DNA from: Fennellomyces sp. T-0311
Taxonomy: Eukaryota; Mucoromycota; Mucoromycetes; Mucorales; Lichtheimiaceae
Direction of reading: 5' to 3'
DNA: 22,835 bases
NCBI GenBank assembly: GCA_025266875.1
Contig: JALLLT010000125.1
Span: 1-22,835, forward strand
Part shown: positions 1 through 8,890 of the stretch, piece by piece
How the letters are laid out: every line of letters starts with the position of its first letter
How positions within the stretch are numbered: the first letter of the stretch is position 1
Program-made: the position numbers and the translations under genes
Notes under the pieces: model-generated
The model's database searches: none
Told to the model about the DNA's origin: nothing
What the model saw: the letters and a program-made list of their open reading frames with translations, nothing else

Positions 1-238
1 AATGAGCATATAGCTTTTTCGTCATCGTCATTTTTTTTTTCGCGATCGGCCATGTTTTTTTTGTTGATGAGCATATCGCTTTTTCGTGACCGAGGATGAC
101 TATTTCATCATGGAGAAGAATATATACGTTACCAGGCAACTGGATTATTCGAAGCTGGAAACGCAGTAACTGCCTAAGGTGTCTATGATGACACAAAGGA
201 GAACCCTGTCACTATAATTATCTTCCAAAATACGGAAC
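1..238 (+). repeat. Left terminal inverted repeat (truncated by window start)
   Basis: Identical, read as reverse complement, to 4837-5074, including runs of 10 T and 8 T. Identity stops after the TACGGAAC at 231-238. It holds two direct copies of ATGAGCATAT(A/C)GCTTTTTCGT, at 2-22 and 67-87, so the repeat is internally repetitive. It probably contains transposase-binding sites (inference). Confidence 0.95.
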
Positions 239-349
239 CCCTCCGATTTGAAAACTCTACCGTTGTCCTACGTACCTGGACTTTGAACAACGCGTTTTCC
301 TTTCTTTTATTTCTTTGAACACCTTTTCTGTGTGCAGTTATATATTTCT

Positions 350-797
350 ATGGGAAGAGTCAGGACAAGTCAAGATAAAAAACTGTCACCAGCGAAGAAG
401 AGTGCATCGAGGAGAGTTTCACCACCGACAGCAAAAGAGCTTAATGCATGCTTGGAAGGACTAATGTCACTAAATGGCAAAGTTAAGGGCCTACAAAAAG
501 ACTGGATACCGGAAGAATATGATATCAGCATTTTGGCTGCTAAATTCAGTCGTCTTAGCCTAAAAACAGATATTAGCAAAAAGCATGTTGAACCAACAGG
601 TATGTATACATACCTAGAAGTTGACAAAACTCGCAGCGTATATCAACTCCTAGATTATTGATTTAGTTGGGCAGCAAAATAATCCGGAAGAGCATCCGCG
701 TCGGAATTTATGTGATAGTGCCACAGCAGCAGCTGGTAAACTAATGGCTTTAACGCTATGTATGTACTGCAGTAGTAAATGCCATTACGCAGGATAA
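350..797 (+). CDS. Possible small spliced gene of the two-gene transposon
   Basis: I do not recognise this product. An ATG at 350 opens 83 codons beginning MGRVRTSQDKKLSPAKK, rich in Lys/Arg/Ser like a nuclear-localisation segment. A good donor (CAG|GTATGT) at 600 and an acceptor ending TTTAG at 666 would define a 67-nt intron. Splicing keeps the frame open (phase 1) through 667-794 to a TAA at 795-797, giving about 126 residues. Without splicing the frame stops at 659-661. It lies between the left TIR and transposase gene A in the same orientation, so it could be a third element-encoded protein or an upstream exon set. No domain or homologue was recognised, and the 3' part is weakly protein-like. 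Confidence 0.35.
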
Positions 798-1016
798 GAT
801 CAAGCGGGTGAATCATTGTCATACAAAGAAGCTAATGGCACACTTGTCATAATGAAGGATTTCGCATTTCAAAGTGCACCGGATACACAGTATTATACAA
901 TTGACCTTTTGTATTACGTCTGTACTAGCCATAGCGTCTCTCACATATAAGAGTCTGGATAAAAGTACCTTTTTCCATTTTTTGCTTTCGAAATCTTAAG
1001 CACATCATTATTAGTT

Positions 1017-2679
1017 ATGAGAACGCGCTCACAACAAAGAAAATCAATTACTGGAGCGAAAAAACATTCCCAACGGCAGCCTGTCATGGGTACCAGACGA
1101 TCTGCTAGGTTGGGAGAGGCAAAGAAAAAGATGAGCACAGGCAACCTTGAATCATCTGGTATATATTATCTCTCCTAATATATTGTACATTTTCAATATT
1201 CTTACATTCGTATATATACATATGCACCATACAGCTAGTGCCATTGAAATTCCGGAAGAAGATGTCGACATGCTCGGTCCTTCAATCACCTTTGTACATG
1301 AAGAGGAACTCAACACCTTGCCAGATATGTATCAGTTTAGTTTCCCCGCTGATTCCAATCGGCTCATGCAGCCAAACGACTTCATTGATGACACGGATGA
1401 CGACATTGACGACGAACTGGAAGATGGCGCGGACGATGATATGAGCGACAATGACCTGACTGAACAGATCAACAATATGGACTTGGATGAGGAAAATGAA
1501 CCCGAGCTTGTTTCAATTGCTCCTGATAGTGATACAATCGCCGCTGCTCAAAGTGGCAAATTGTCACTACCACGTAGGCAACCAGCAAAAGCAAGAAGAA
1601 TCGTCCAGAATCCGCGCGGAAAAAATGCTCATCATTCAGTAGATATGATGAATCTGACATTCGAACTTAAATTGAGAGGAGCATCCAACAACAACGTTTT
1701 CAACATGTTAAATGTACCGGAATCTACTGTTAGAGACCACTGGAGGCGGCATGAAACTCGTGATGGTGACGCAAAGCCAATACAGAAAAAATCGGACAAG
1801 CCATCCCAAAAAATCACTAAAGAGGGTACTCAATTCCTTGTGGAAACGGTGATGGCAAACAACACCTTGACCTTGAAGCAGATCCAGTATCACTACTTCA
1901 AGAAATTCCGAGATTTATTGGATCCATCGACAATATATCGTCATCTCGTACGGAAATGCAGAATTACAATTAAGCGAGCCCAAAAATATCCAGCACGACG
2001 TACAGATGATACAACAAAGGATATGAGGAAGGAATTCGTCATTAACAATATACGGAACGGCACCGTTAAATACGAAAGTAACTGTGTCTTTGTGGACGAA
2101 GCATCAGTGATGGCAAATATGCGGCGTAATTATGCCTGGTCACCTGTCCAACAACCGGCGTATGTCGAAGTTCCACAAATGTATGCTCGATCCCGATCAA
2201 TGCTTGCAGCAATCTCAAACTTCGGAATTGTCGAAGTATGTACGAAGATAAACAAGCAAGGTCGAGGAGGAGGAACCAAATCCATGGACTTCTATGCATT
2301 CCTGAACCTGGTCATGGACAAGCTTGATGAAAAAGGACTCAAAAACAAAGGCTGGTATATAATCTGTGATAATGCGCCGATTCACACAGCAGATTTTATC
2401 AAGGATAACGTCGCTGAACGTGGGTATCAGCTACTTAGACTGCCACGTTATTCGCCTTTCCTCAATCCTATTGAGAACTTTTTTTCCAAAGTCAAGCTGC
2501 TATTCAGACATGTTACGGTGCAAGAGCAACTTGAACAAAGCGCAGAAAGCCAATCCGAGGAGCTAGAAGAACGTTTAGCGATGGCAATGGCACAGGTTAC
2601 AGCAAAGGACTATATCAAATGGATCGAGAACGCAACTAGATACTTTGACCGTTGCGAAGCGCGAGAACATGGTCTTTAA
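1017..2679 (+). CDS. DD34E transposase (Tc1/mariner-IS630 superfamily), gene A
   Basis: Spliced model: exon 1 1017-1158, intron 1159-1234 (GTATAT...ACAG, 76 nt), exon 2 1235-2679, giving about 528 residues. The start at 1017 gives a basic N-terminus (MRTRSQQRK..., TRRSARLGEAKKK) like a nuclear-localisation signal. An acidic Asp/Glu-rich stretch follows, then two helix-turn-helix-like segments (about residues 170-220 and 235-290, the second containing STIYRHLVRK), then the RNase H-fold DDE domain. Catalytic residues are D335 (CVFVDEAS), D426 (IICDNAPIH) and E461 (LNPIENFF). The last two are separated by 34 residues, the classical DD34E spacing. No internal stop is seen, so this is probably the active recombinase of the element bounded by the 238-bp TIRs. 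It is convergent with gene B. The exact first exon is less certain than the rest. Confidence 0.88.
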
Positions 2680-2916
2680 TACACTTTTAAATCTTACCTT
2701 TCTTTTATTATTTTAATATATGTATCTATTACCTATCTCTTTAACACTTGCGAAAATTATTATTTCTGTTCATTTTCAACATCATGTAACCATTCATCAA
2801 TTTTAACACTACACTTATGTTCTAAAAGGAAGATATAATAATATAATGGTATAGAAGAGAGGGGCATCAAAAGAATGTTAAAAGTAGTTAGAAGTGGAGA
2901 GAGCGAGAGAGGAACG
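2680..2916. other. Intergenic spacer between convergent genes A and B
   Basis: AT-rich 237-bp spacer between the stop codons of the two convergent transposase genes. It should contain both 3' UTRs and cleavage sites. No further coding signal was seen. Confidence 0.5.
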
Positions 2917-4546
2917 TTAAATGTTATAACTATGGCAACTACACATAAAGCGGGAAACAATGCACGCTTTGATATCGCCAGTCGGAATGCTTGCAATTGT
3001 TTTTTCCATGCGAACAAAGATGGCATCCTCCCGGTCAGTGTAATCTGACTTGTTTCGCTTGCAGCGAAGTTCAGCTTCATCAAAAAGCATATCAACAGGA
3101 TTCAATGAGTACTGGTGGCGCGGTAAAAAGAATGTCTTGTGGCTGGTTACTTCGACTAGATCAGTTATCATTTCCTTTGCTTCCGCAGGTACGTCGTCGA
3201 AAATGATACTGTAGCGCTGCATTCCTTTTCCTTCCATTACCGACAAAAGCTTTCGTACGAACTTCCGAACGTCGTCTTCATTTGTCTTGGCGCCTATCTT
3301 GTAGTTTTGATGGAGTACCTTGCTGCGAGAGAGAGCAACAAGATAAGCCATCTTTGTGGAAACAGGCTTCTCTTTCTTGTTCCCATGTGACTTGAATTCC
3401 TTGTGTTCAGCTGCGGCTTTGTTCTTCCGGTACTGGTTCTTTTCTTCGTCTCGATATTGGCGGGTAGGATCCACGTCATATCCTGCTTCACCAACAAAAA
3501 CACAGCGCTTCGGTTTAACACCATGCTGATAGAGCATGTGCATGAAGCTATCAACAGCATCTGCATCTGTAACCATTGTCACGTCGTCCTCTGGCTTTGG
3601 AAACGTTTGATGGCGGCGGAGAGTGATTCAGAAGTGGTCTTGAACATACTTTTTCACTTTGTGCCGTGGAATATGGGCATCTCCAAACTTCTCGGTGAAG
3701 TTTGCGAAAATTTCCTCATGCGATGCAACACTATGAGTGTCGACATACTTGCAAATATGATTATGCATAGCAGTTGTAAAATCCACATTCTTCTTAGGCG
3801 GACCCGTCTTCTTCTTCTTCAAAGTGCCTCTCTCTTCATATTTTTGGATTCTACCACGGAACGTGTTCACCTTCATAAAATTATCTTTGGCAGCTTGTGT
3901 CTTGGTCTTGCCACGAAGCATGTCTTTCAAACCATTCATGATTGAAGAATCTGATGGCGAATCATATGGCGCCCTCTTCCCTTTCTTCTCTTTCCTGGCA
4001 GATCTCTGGCTGTTATCATTGGTATCACAAGGAGCTTGCATTGAAATAGGGACCTGGACGTCAGGATCTTGCATGACTTCGTCACCATCGTTATCTATTC
4101 TATTCTGCGCAGAAAGAACTATAAAACTCGCCTAAATAAGATAATCGTTTTTGTAAACCTTCTAACATACCAGATGACGAGTTACTCGCTTGATTGCTTG
4201 TGAGAAGTACATCGGTTGTATTTGTAGGCTGATCGCCTTTTAAGAATATGGATGCAATACTTAATATGAAATATATTACTGTTGCTCATACGTCACTATG
4301 TGTAGTACCTTCATTCATTCCGAACCCATTAAAACTGTTCACAAGATTGCTGACCTCTTGCTGATTACCTGAGTTCCTTAGGCTTACAAGGCCCGCAATG
4401 GCATCATGCTCTGAGCTTGACCCTGAATCACAATCAATACGAGGACGTTTGTCCTGGTGCGAATTGTCCATGTCTACATCAGATGCAGAGGTCGAAGACG
4501 AGGGCGAAGGAGATGAGTAAGTGCGCTTAGGACGTTCAGTTGACAT
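2917..4546 (-). pseudogene. Second, divergent DDE transposase paralogue (gene B), in-frame TGA, first Asp lost
   Basis: Three exons on the minus strand: 4546-4309, 4236-4171 and 4094-2917. The introns are 4308-4237 (72 nt) and 4170-4095 (76 nt), both GT...AG, and the frame is kept across both junctions. The N-terminus is Ser/Asp-rich with a basic patch, followed by an HTH region (KTKTQAAKDNF, IPRHKVKKYV) and a DDE domain. The motifs align with gene A: FVGEAGY replaces FVDEA (first catalytic Asp is Gly), IIFDDVP keeps the second Asp, and LNPVDMLF has Asp in the third position, with 34 residues between the last two as in DD34D mariners. A single TGA at 3628-3630 interrupts the same frame. Gene A has Arg at the aligned position, so CGA to TGA is the likely change. 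It could be a decaying transposase or a catalytically silent accessory protein. Confidence 0.75.
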
Positions 4547-4836
4547 TCTTTGCGGAAGAGGAGGATCAAAAAAGGAGATACCTCGATACTATATTTAAAT
4601 GTAACTCGATGATAGTTGTAAAAGAAGTAGCACAACAATCCTTTCCTAGTAAAGTGACCCATCTGTCATACATTCTTGCGGATTTAATCCCGAGTTGGCA
4701 AAGGGTGTAAGAGCACTACTGTATATTTCAACTACTTTTGTAGCAACTTTATCGTTAGCTAATTGCTACTGTGATTGCTTATAGTATGCTCAATACTATT
4801 TCACCGATCTCGCTCTTCTATCATCAAACGGCAGAC
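4547..4836. other. Gene B upstream region
   Basis: About 290 bp between the start of gene B and the inner end of the right TIR. It should contain the promoter and 5' UTR of gene B. I saw no convincing ORF, and the open frame at 4474-4662 on the minus strand is antisense or overlapping noise. Confidence 0.4.
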
Positions 4837-5074
4837 GTTCCGTATTTTGGAAGATAATTATAGTGACAGGGTTCTCCTTTGTGTCATCATAGACACCTTA
4901 GGCAGTTACTGCGTTTCCAGCTTCGAATAATCCAGTTGCCTGGTAACGTATATATTCTTCTCCATGATGAAATAGTCATCCTCGGTCACGAAAAAGCGAT
5001 ATGCTCATCAACAAAAAAAACATGGCCGATCGCGAAAAAAAAAATGACGATGACGAAAAAGCTATATGCTCATT
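4837..5074 (-). repeat. Right terminal inverted repeat
   Basis: Perfect inverted partner of 1-238. Outside it (5075 onward) the sequence continues with further CGAAAAA motifs. The TIR may therefore be longer than 238 bp, with its left partner lying before the window. Confidence 0.95.
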
Positions 5075-5294
5075 AACGAAAAAAATGTTGGCCATTGCGA
5101 AGAAAGAATTGGCAATGGCGAAAAAGCAGGAGATCCATTCACGAATAAAAATTTCCCTCTCCACATAAAAAGCTTACTCCCAGTAGCGAAAAACAAGCGT
5201 TGTCTAACCCGAAAAATTGCCTTCCCGTACGCGATTCCAGGCACGAAAAATTATTTCCCGTATACTAAATTCTTATCTTCCTATGTACGAAAAA
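4989..5294 (+). repeat. Array of CGAAAAA motifs around the right TIR
   Basis: Exact CGAAAAA starts at 4989, 5033, 5054, 5077, 5119, 5187, 5210, 5244 and 5288. One-base variants occur at 5098 (CGAAGAA) and 5142 (CGAATAA). Spacing is about 20-70 bp and all copies share one orientation. The mirrored TTTTTCG copies fall in the left TIR. The array extends about 220 bp past the last base that can be matched to the left repeat. It produces a spurious open frame at 5066-5449. Arrayed subterminal motifs are common binding sites for transposases, but that role is inferred here. Confidence 0.6.
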
Positions 5295-5529
5295 CGTTTC
5301 CTGAATACATAAGAATAATGCTCCAAAAACGTAATGTACTACTCCTGAATACGAAGACTTCTGTTACCGAAAGCGTAAATGTTGTACTTCCTTCAGCGGT
5401 ATCAAACGCAAAATCCTGTATGGTCGCTCTTATTCCGCACATCAATTGAGCATTGAAATTAAGTACGACTACTTTGATAATTTAAGTTTCCGGATATGGT
5501 GCTACGCTGTTGTTGCGATCTATAATCCA
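5295..5529. other. Spacer upstream of transposase gene C
   Basis: AT-rich, with a few weaker CGAA-type motifs (5352, 5368). It separates the CGAAAAA array from the promoter of gene C. No inverted partner of this stretch was found downstream of gene C, so the ends of that element remain undefined. Confidence 0.4.
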
Positions 5530-5539
5530 TATAAAAAGG
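5530..5539 (+). promoter_or_regulatory. TATA box of transposase gene C
   Basis: TATAAAAAGG lies about 60 bp upstream of the ATG at 5592. A pyrimidine-rich leader (TATCTTTCCCC) fits a transcription start near 5560-5580. The position is typical for a fungal TATA promoter. Confidence 0.6.
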
Positions 5540-5591
5540 GCACTGTAAGCCAAATCAATCAGTCAGTATCTATCTTTCCCCTTTTCACCCT

Positions 5592-7215
5592 ATGAGCAAT
5601 CGAACTGTCCAATTCATTAGCTGCCAGCCTGACGCAAGTGGTTCTCAGCGATCTACAAGACGACGTGTGGTTAAGACCGCCAAGCCTAGAAGCACCAGAC
5701 AGCCAAGAAAGAAAAGCACCCAGTCCACCGGCCTTCAATTCCATTTCTATAAGCCGAGAAATCATGTTGAAGAACAAGACCGTGCCATTGAGTTTTCCGG
5801 TCCACTGGTGTATTACGAGTACCAAGACCTGGGAGACGATGGAGGATACAATGTGCGGGTTTCTGGGCCCAAGCCCATAGAGGAAATGACCGTTCGCCGC
5901 GTCTTCCGGATGGCCGAGTTGCCTGCCAGCGCCCCCCAAGCTGCTGCTGAAGGAGACCAGATCTCTGATGACGATAAAGAAGTGGTACCATTTGATATCG
6001 ATCCCGCCAAAAAGTACATTTGGACAAAGCAGTACAAGGTCAAGAATGTTCGGGAATTGATTGATTTGGTGTGCCACCAGAATGTGTCCATCAAGGAAGC
6101 CGCTGTGAAGGCCTGTATCAAACAGCCTACAGCTTACAAGATGGTTGATGAGTACCGACAGGACCCCTCCAAACTCCCGGGTTTTAAGCTGGTCACCGAC
6201 GTGTACAAGCTGAATCATAACCAAAAATTCGAGCAAGAGCACACTGCTTTCCTTGACCAGCTCATCACCGCAGACCCACTCCATACGATGAAAGAGCTAC
6301 GCTTCAAGCTTATTGAGCAATTCCCAGGTAACAGAGACTCATTCCTTTGCCTAATCCAGATCAACTGATATATATCGTTTCTAAAAAGGCTTCCAAATCA
6401 GTCTATGTGGCGTTCACAATCATGACACCGGCGCAATGAACTACAGCCGCAAAAAGGTACGAATGATTCCAGAATCACAGAATTCGAAAGAGAAGAAGCA
6501 GGCGCGGTTCGACTTTGTCCGAAAGCTTCTGAAAGATGGGATTGACTACATGAACGATTGTGTCTTCATTGACGAAAGCGGCTTCAAGAAGGGCAATCTG
6601 CAACGTGCCGGCTACTCCAAGAGAGGTGTTCCATGCGTGATGAAAGTTAGCGACAGTCGTGGCGTTAACCAAAGCATCATTGGCTGCATGTCCAGTGAGG
6701 GTGTTATTTTGCTTTCAAGACACGCCTCAAGGGAAAACATCCTGGATCACCACGATCAAATTGGATCCAAGAGAAAGTGCAAGGACCAGTCCTATGGCAC
6801 CACCTCCACACACTTCCATGATTTCATTGAAGATCTTCTTCAAGTGATGCAAGACCTCGGCCTCAAGGAGAAGTACATCGTTATAGACAATTGCTCCATC
6901 CACAGAGGCGATGGGACTGAGGACCTTATTGCGCAAGCCGGTCATACCCTTCTCTACTTGCCAGCACGCGCCCCCTTTTTGAACCCGATCGAAAAGGTGT
7001 GGAAGCAGCTAAAGGAGGAGGTGCATCGGCATCCTTTGGTTTTCAACGAAGATCTGATTGCCAGGATCGAGAGGGCGGCGTGGAAAGTGAGCGCGAAGAA
7101 CTGCCGCGGATATATAAGAAACGCAATCTCGTTCTTCGATGCTTGTCTAGACAAGCAAGACATTTACTTCGACGAGCAGTTTAGATTGACAAAAAATAAA
7201 CCTGGGGAGCAGTGA
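5592..7215 (+). CDS. DD34E transposase (Tc1/mariner-IS630 superfamily), gene C
   Basis: Exon 1 5592-6327, intron 6328-6388 (GTAACA...AAAAAG, 61 nt), exon 2 6389-7215; about 520 residues. Splicing joins EQFPG to FQISLCGVHNHDTG and restores one frame leading into the DDE domain. A basic N-terminus (RSTRRRVVKTAKPRSTRQ) may be a nuclear signal. It is followed by a Pro/Tyr-rich segment and HTH-like helices (VSIKEAAVKACIKQPTAYKM) near residues 155-190. Catalytic residues are D307 (CVFIDESGF), D412 (IVIDNCSIH) and E447 (LNPIEKVW), with exact DD34E spacing. No premature stop is seen, so the protein looks functional. It differs from genes A and B in sequence and N-terminus, so it is a separate family. 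TIRs were not found near it, so the copy may be truncated or have short or diverged ends. Confidence 0.88.
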
Positions 7216-7299
7216 GCACTTTCTTCATTGGAGTTGACATGTATTTGACAGAGTGAAGCCTTTTTGTAAAAAGTTGGGATTCTTTTTGAATCAAGTTTT

Positions 7300-8105
7300 C
7301 CTTTTTAGGGTTTTGTACAACAGTTCCCATTTGCTGCGTGCTACTTCGATTCGGTTGATGATTGTTCCGTCCAATAGTAAACGTTTCCCACATGGTCTCC
7401 CATACTCCACTCGATTGGTTCCCCAAACCCTAAGAAAATTTTATCATTTGGAACTGGAACGACTGTAAGCTCAATGATTTGGTTCGTTAGGAACAACAGT
7501 TCTGCGGCCATATCAAGTTTCCAAACCACCCTTGGGTAAGCATGGTTAGGAAGACATGTGGGGGGCCACTAGTGAAAAGAAGCTCAACAGGGCCAGTAGC
7601 CTTGAAGGAGTTTCCTTATCACTCTGTCATTTTGGGGCTGAGAATGATGTTCAAGCGGCCAAATTTTTTGGAATGGATCAATGCATGGAGACATCACATC
7701 CGTTTTGGAAATAGGCTGCTTGATGTTTATAATGGCAGAATGTGGCGAGCGACTTTGGATTCTGAGGAGAAACCATTTGTAGATGATGATCATTCTCTAC
7801 TGTTGATGCTCAATTGCGATTGGTTTAATCCAAACGCTAAAGGCGCAGCATATTCATGTGGTGCAATTTATTTGTCGCTCAATAACTTGCCGCGATCTGA
7901 ACGTTACAAACCAGAGAATATTCTCTTGGTAGGTGTACTGCCAGGTCCACATGAGCCAAGCAACCACCAGATTAACAATTACCTTCGTCTGCTTGTTGAT
8001 GAGCTACAGCAGCTTTATACTGGTATACTTCTTGACGAGAGTGATTGTAATGGGCCAAGAATCTGTGCGGCACTTTTGATGGTAGCTTGTGGCATCTCTG
8101 CTGCA
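7300..8105 (+). pseudogene. Decayed Plavaka-type transposase fragment
   Basis: The best part is the ATG-initiated open frame from 7542. It aligns with the intact-looking transposase at 13515-16564: CGGPLVKRSS versus CGNALFKVST, FVDDDHSLLLMLNCDWF versus FVADDHSLMLTLNVDWF, and YSCGAIYLSLNNLP versus YSCGAIYLTVNNLP. Upstream, degenerate in-frame homology with stops continues (NDLVR, then FPNHPWVS), reaching roughly 7380 and perhaps 7300. Homology stops after VACGIS at about 8100, where the LTR-like TGTAACA sequence begins, so the 3' half is missing. The family is a KDZ/CACTA-related DDE DNA transposase. This is a broken remnant and the extent of its left end is approximate. Confidence 0.75.
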
Positions 8106-8114
8106 TTGTGTAAC

Positions 8115-8754
8115 AGTGCAGACCACAGTATACTTACAATCGTGTACGTTGCTGTGAGTCGGACAATGTAGACAATAACCCGAAGGTGGAACCGGTTATA
8201 TGAGGGTATAAACGATGAGGATTCCTGTATCCAGGAATCCTGCTTTATATATACGTCAGATATTAGGGGGTAATAGCTAAGGCGTCTATGATCTACAATC
8301 TACGAATTCCATCTAAGCTATACGTAATCCTAATATCCTTATCCAACCATGCGCCATATGAGTTGTTGCATGCTACGTCTATCAATACGGTATATGGATA
8401 CTGCATGGCGATCAACCAGGTTGCAGGTTGGATAACGTCTGTAATGGACACACCATTACAATCTCCCCCGTCTATATAACGTCATATCCATAGTTGATTC
8501 GTCGGGAGGATTCACCATCAATCCGTCGATGTCGTCCAAGTCAATTCCCTTTGTTTCGTCGTCTCGCAATCGTCCTTGGTATCGTCCATCAACCCCTTGT
8601 TTGTCGATATGTGAATCATGATGCACCGTCCTTGAGTCCGTCCAAGTTGTATGTATGCTGGACCTTTAGTCAGCAGTGACAGATCGTTTATCGTCAAGCC
8701 GAGTTGCCTGCAATAATACTCGTCGTCGTAATTGCGGCAAAACGTCTCGGCTTA
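8115..8754 (-). repeat. Putative 3' LTR of the chromodomain gypsy element
   Basis: The outer edge is set by the end of Plavaka homology and a terminal TGTAACA (TGTTACA in element orientation). The inner edge is set by a purine-rich tract (GGCGAGGGGAGAG in element orientation, 8755-8769). A TATA-like TTATATAGACGG lies at about 8467-8478 on the minus strand. No second LTR is available for comparison, so the boundaries are tentative. An alternative inner edge is near 8690 (TGTCACTGC). The stretch is extremely rich in CGTC. Confidence 0.45.
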
Positions 8755-8890
8755 GGCTCTCCCCTCGCCAAAGAATAGGCACGTCCAGGAAAAGCGGAGA
8801 GTCAAAGAACAATAAGTTCAGGATCGTCTGAGTCGCGTCTTTCTAGAAAAATCGAGAAAAATGAGTAAGGGGCACCCAAAATAAACCTTA

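Larger units (their letters stand above)
1..5074. mobile_element. Two-gene Tc1/mariner-like DNA transposon with long perfect TIRs
   Basis: Positions 1-238 are an exact reverse complement of 4837-5074 (position i pairs with 5075-i), and both transposase-like genes lie between the repeats. The window begins inside the left repeat, so the outer end and any TA target duplication cannot be seen, and the element may extend beyond 5074. Inside are gene A (1017-2679, +, intact DD34E), gene B (4546-2917, -, divergent DD34D-like with lost first Asp) and a possible small ORF at 350-797. The absence of visible mismatches across 238 bp suggests a recent transposition or repeat-arm gene conversion. Two convergent DDE genes in one Tc1/mariner-type element is unusual; most members carry one. 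Confidence 0.8.

Noticed and set aside
1147..1234. Gene A starting at 1147 with a hydrophobic leader like a signal peptide
   Set aside because: The leader is translated intron: GTATAT at 1159 and ACAG at 1234 bound it, it would need a TTG start, and an upstream ATG exon (1017) gives a basic N-terminus.
3403..4135. Plus-strand open frames of 180 and 103 codons with hydrophobic stretches
   Set aside because: Antisense to gene B, whose exon, splice and domain evidence is much stronger.
5066..5449. Open frame of 127 codons on the plus strand
   Set aside because: It is generated by the CGAAAAA repeat array. It has no domain, no promoter context and repetitive low-complexity codons.
6328..6368. 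Gene C ending at the stop at 6366-6368
   Set aside because: A GT...AG intron at 6328-6388 removes this stop and joins the frame directly to the DDE domain.
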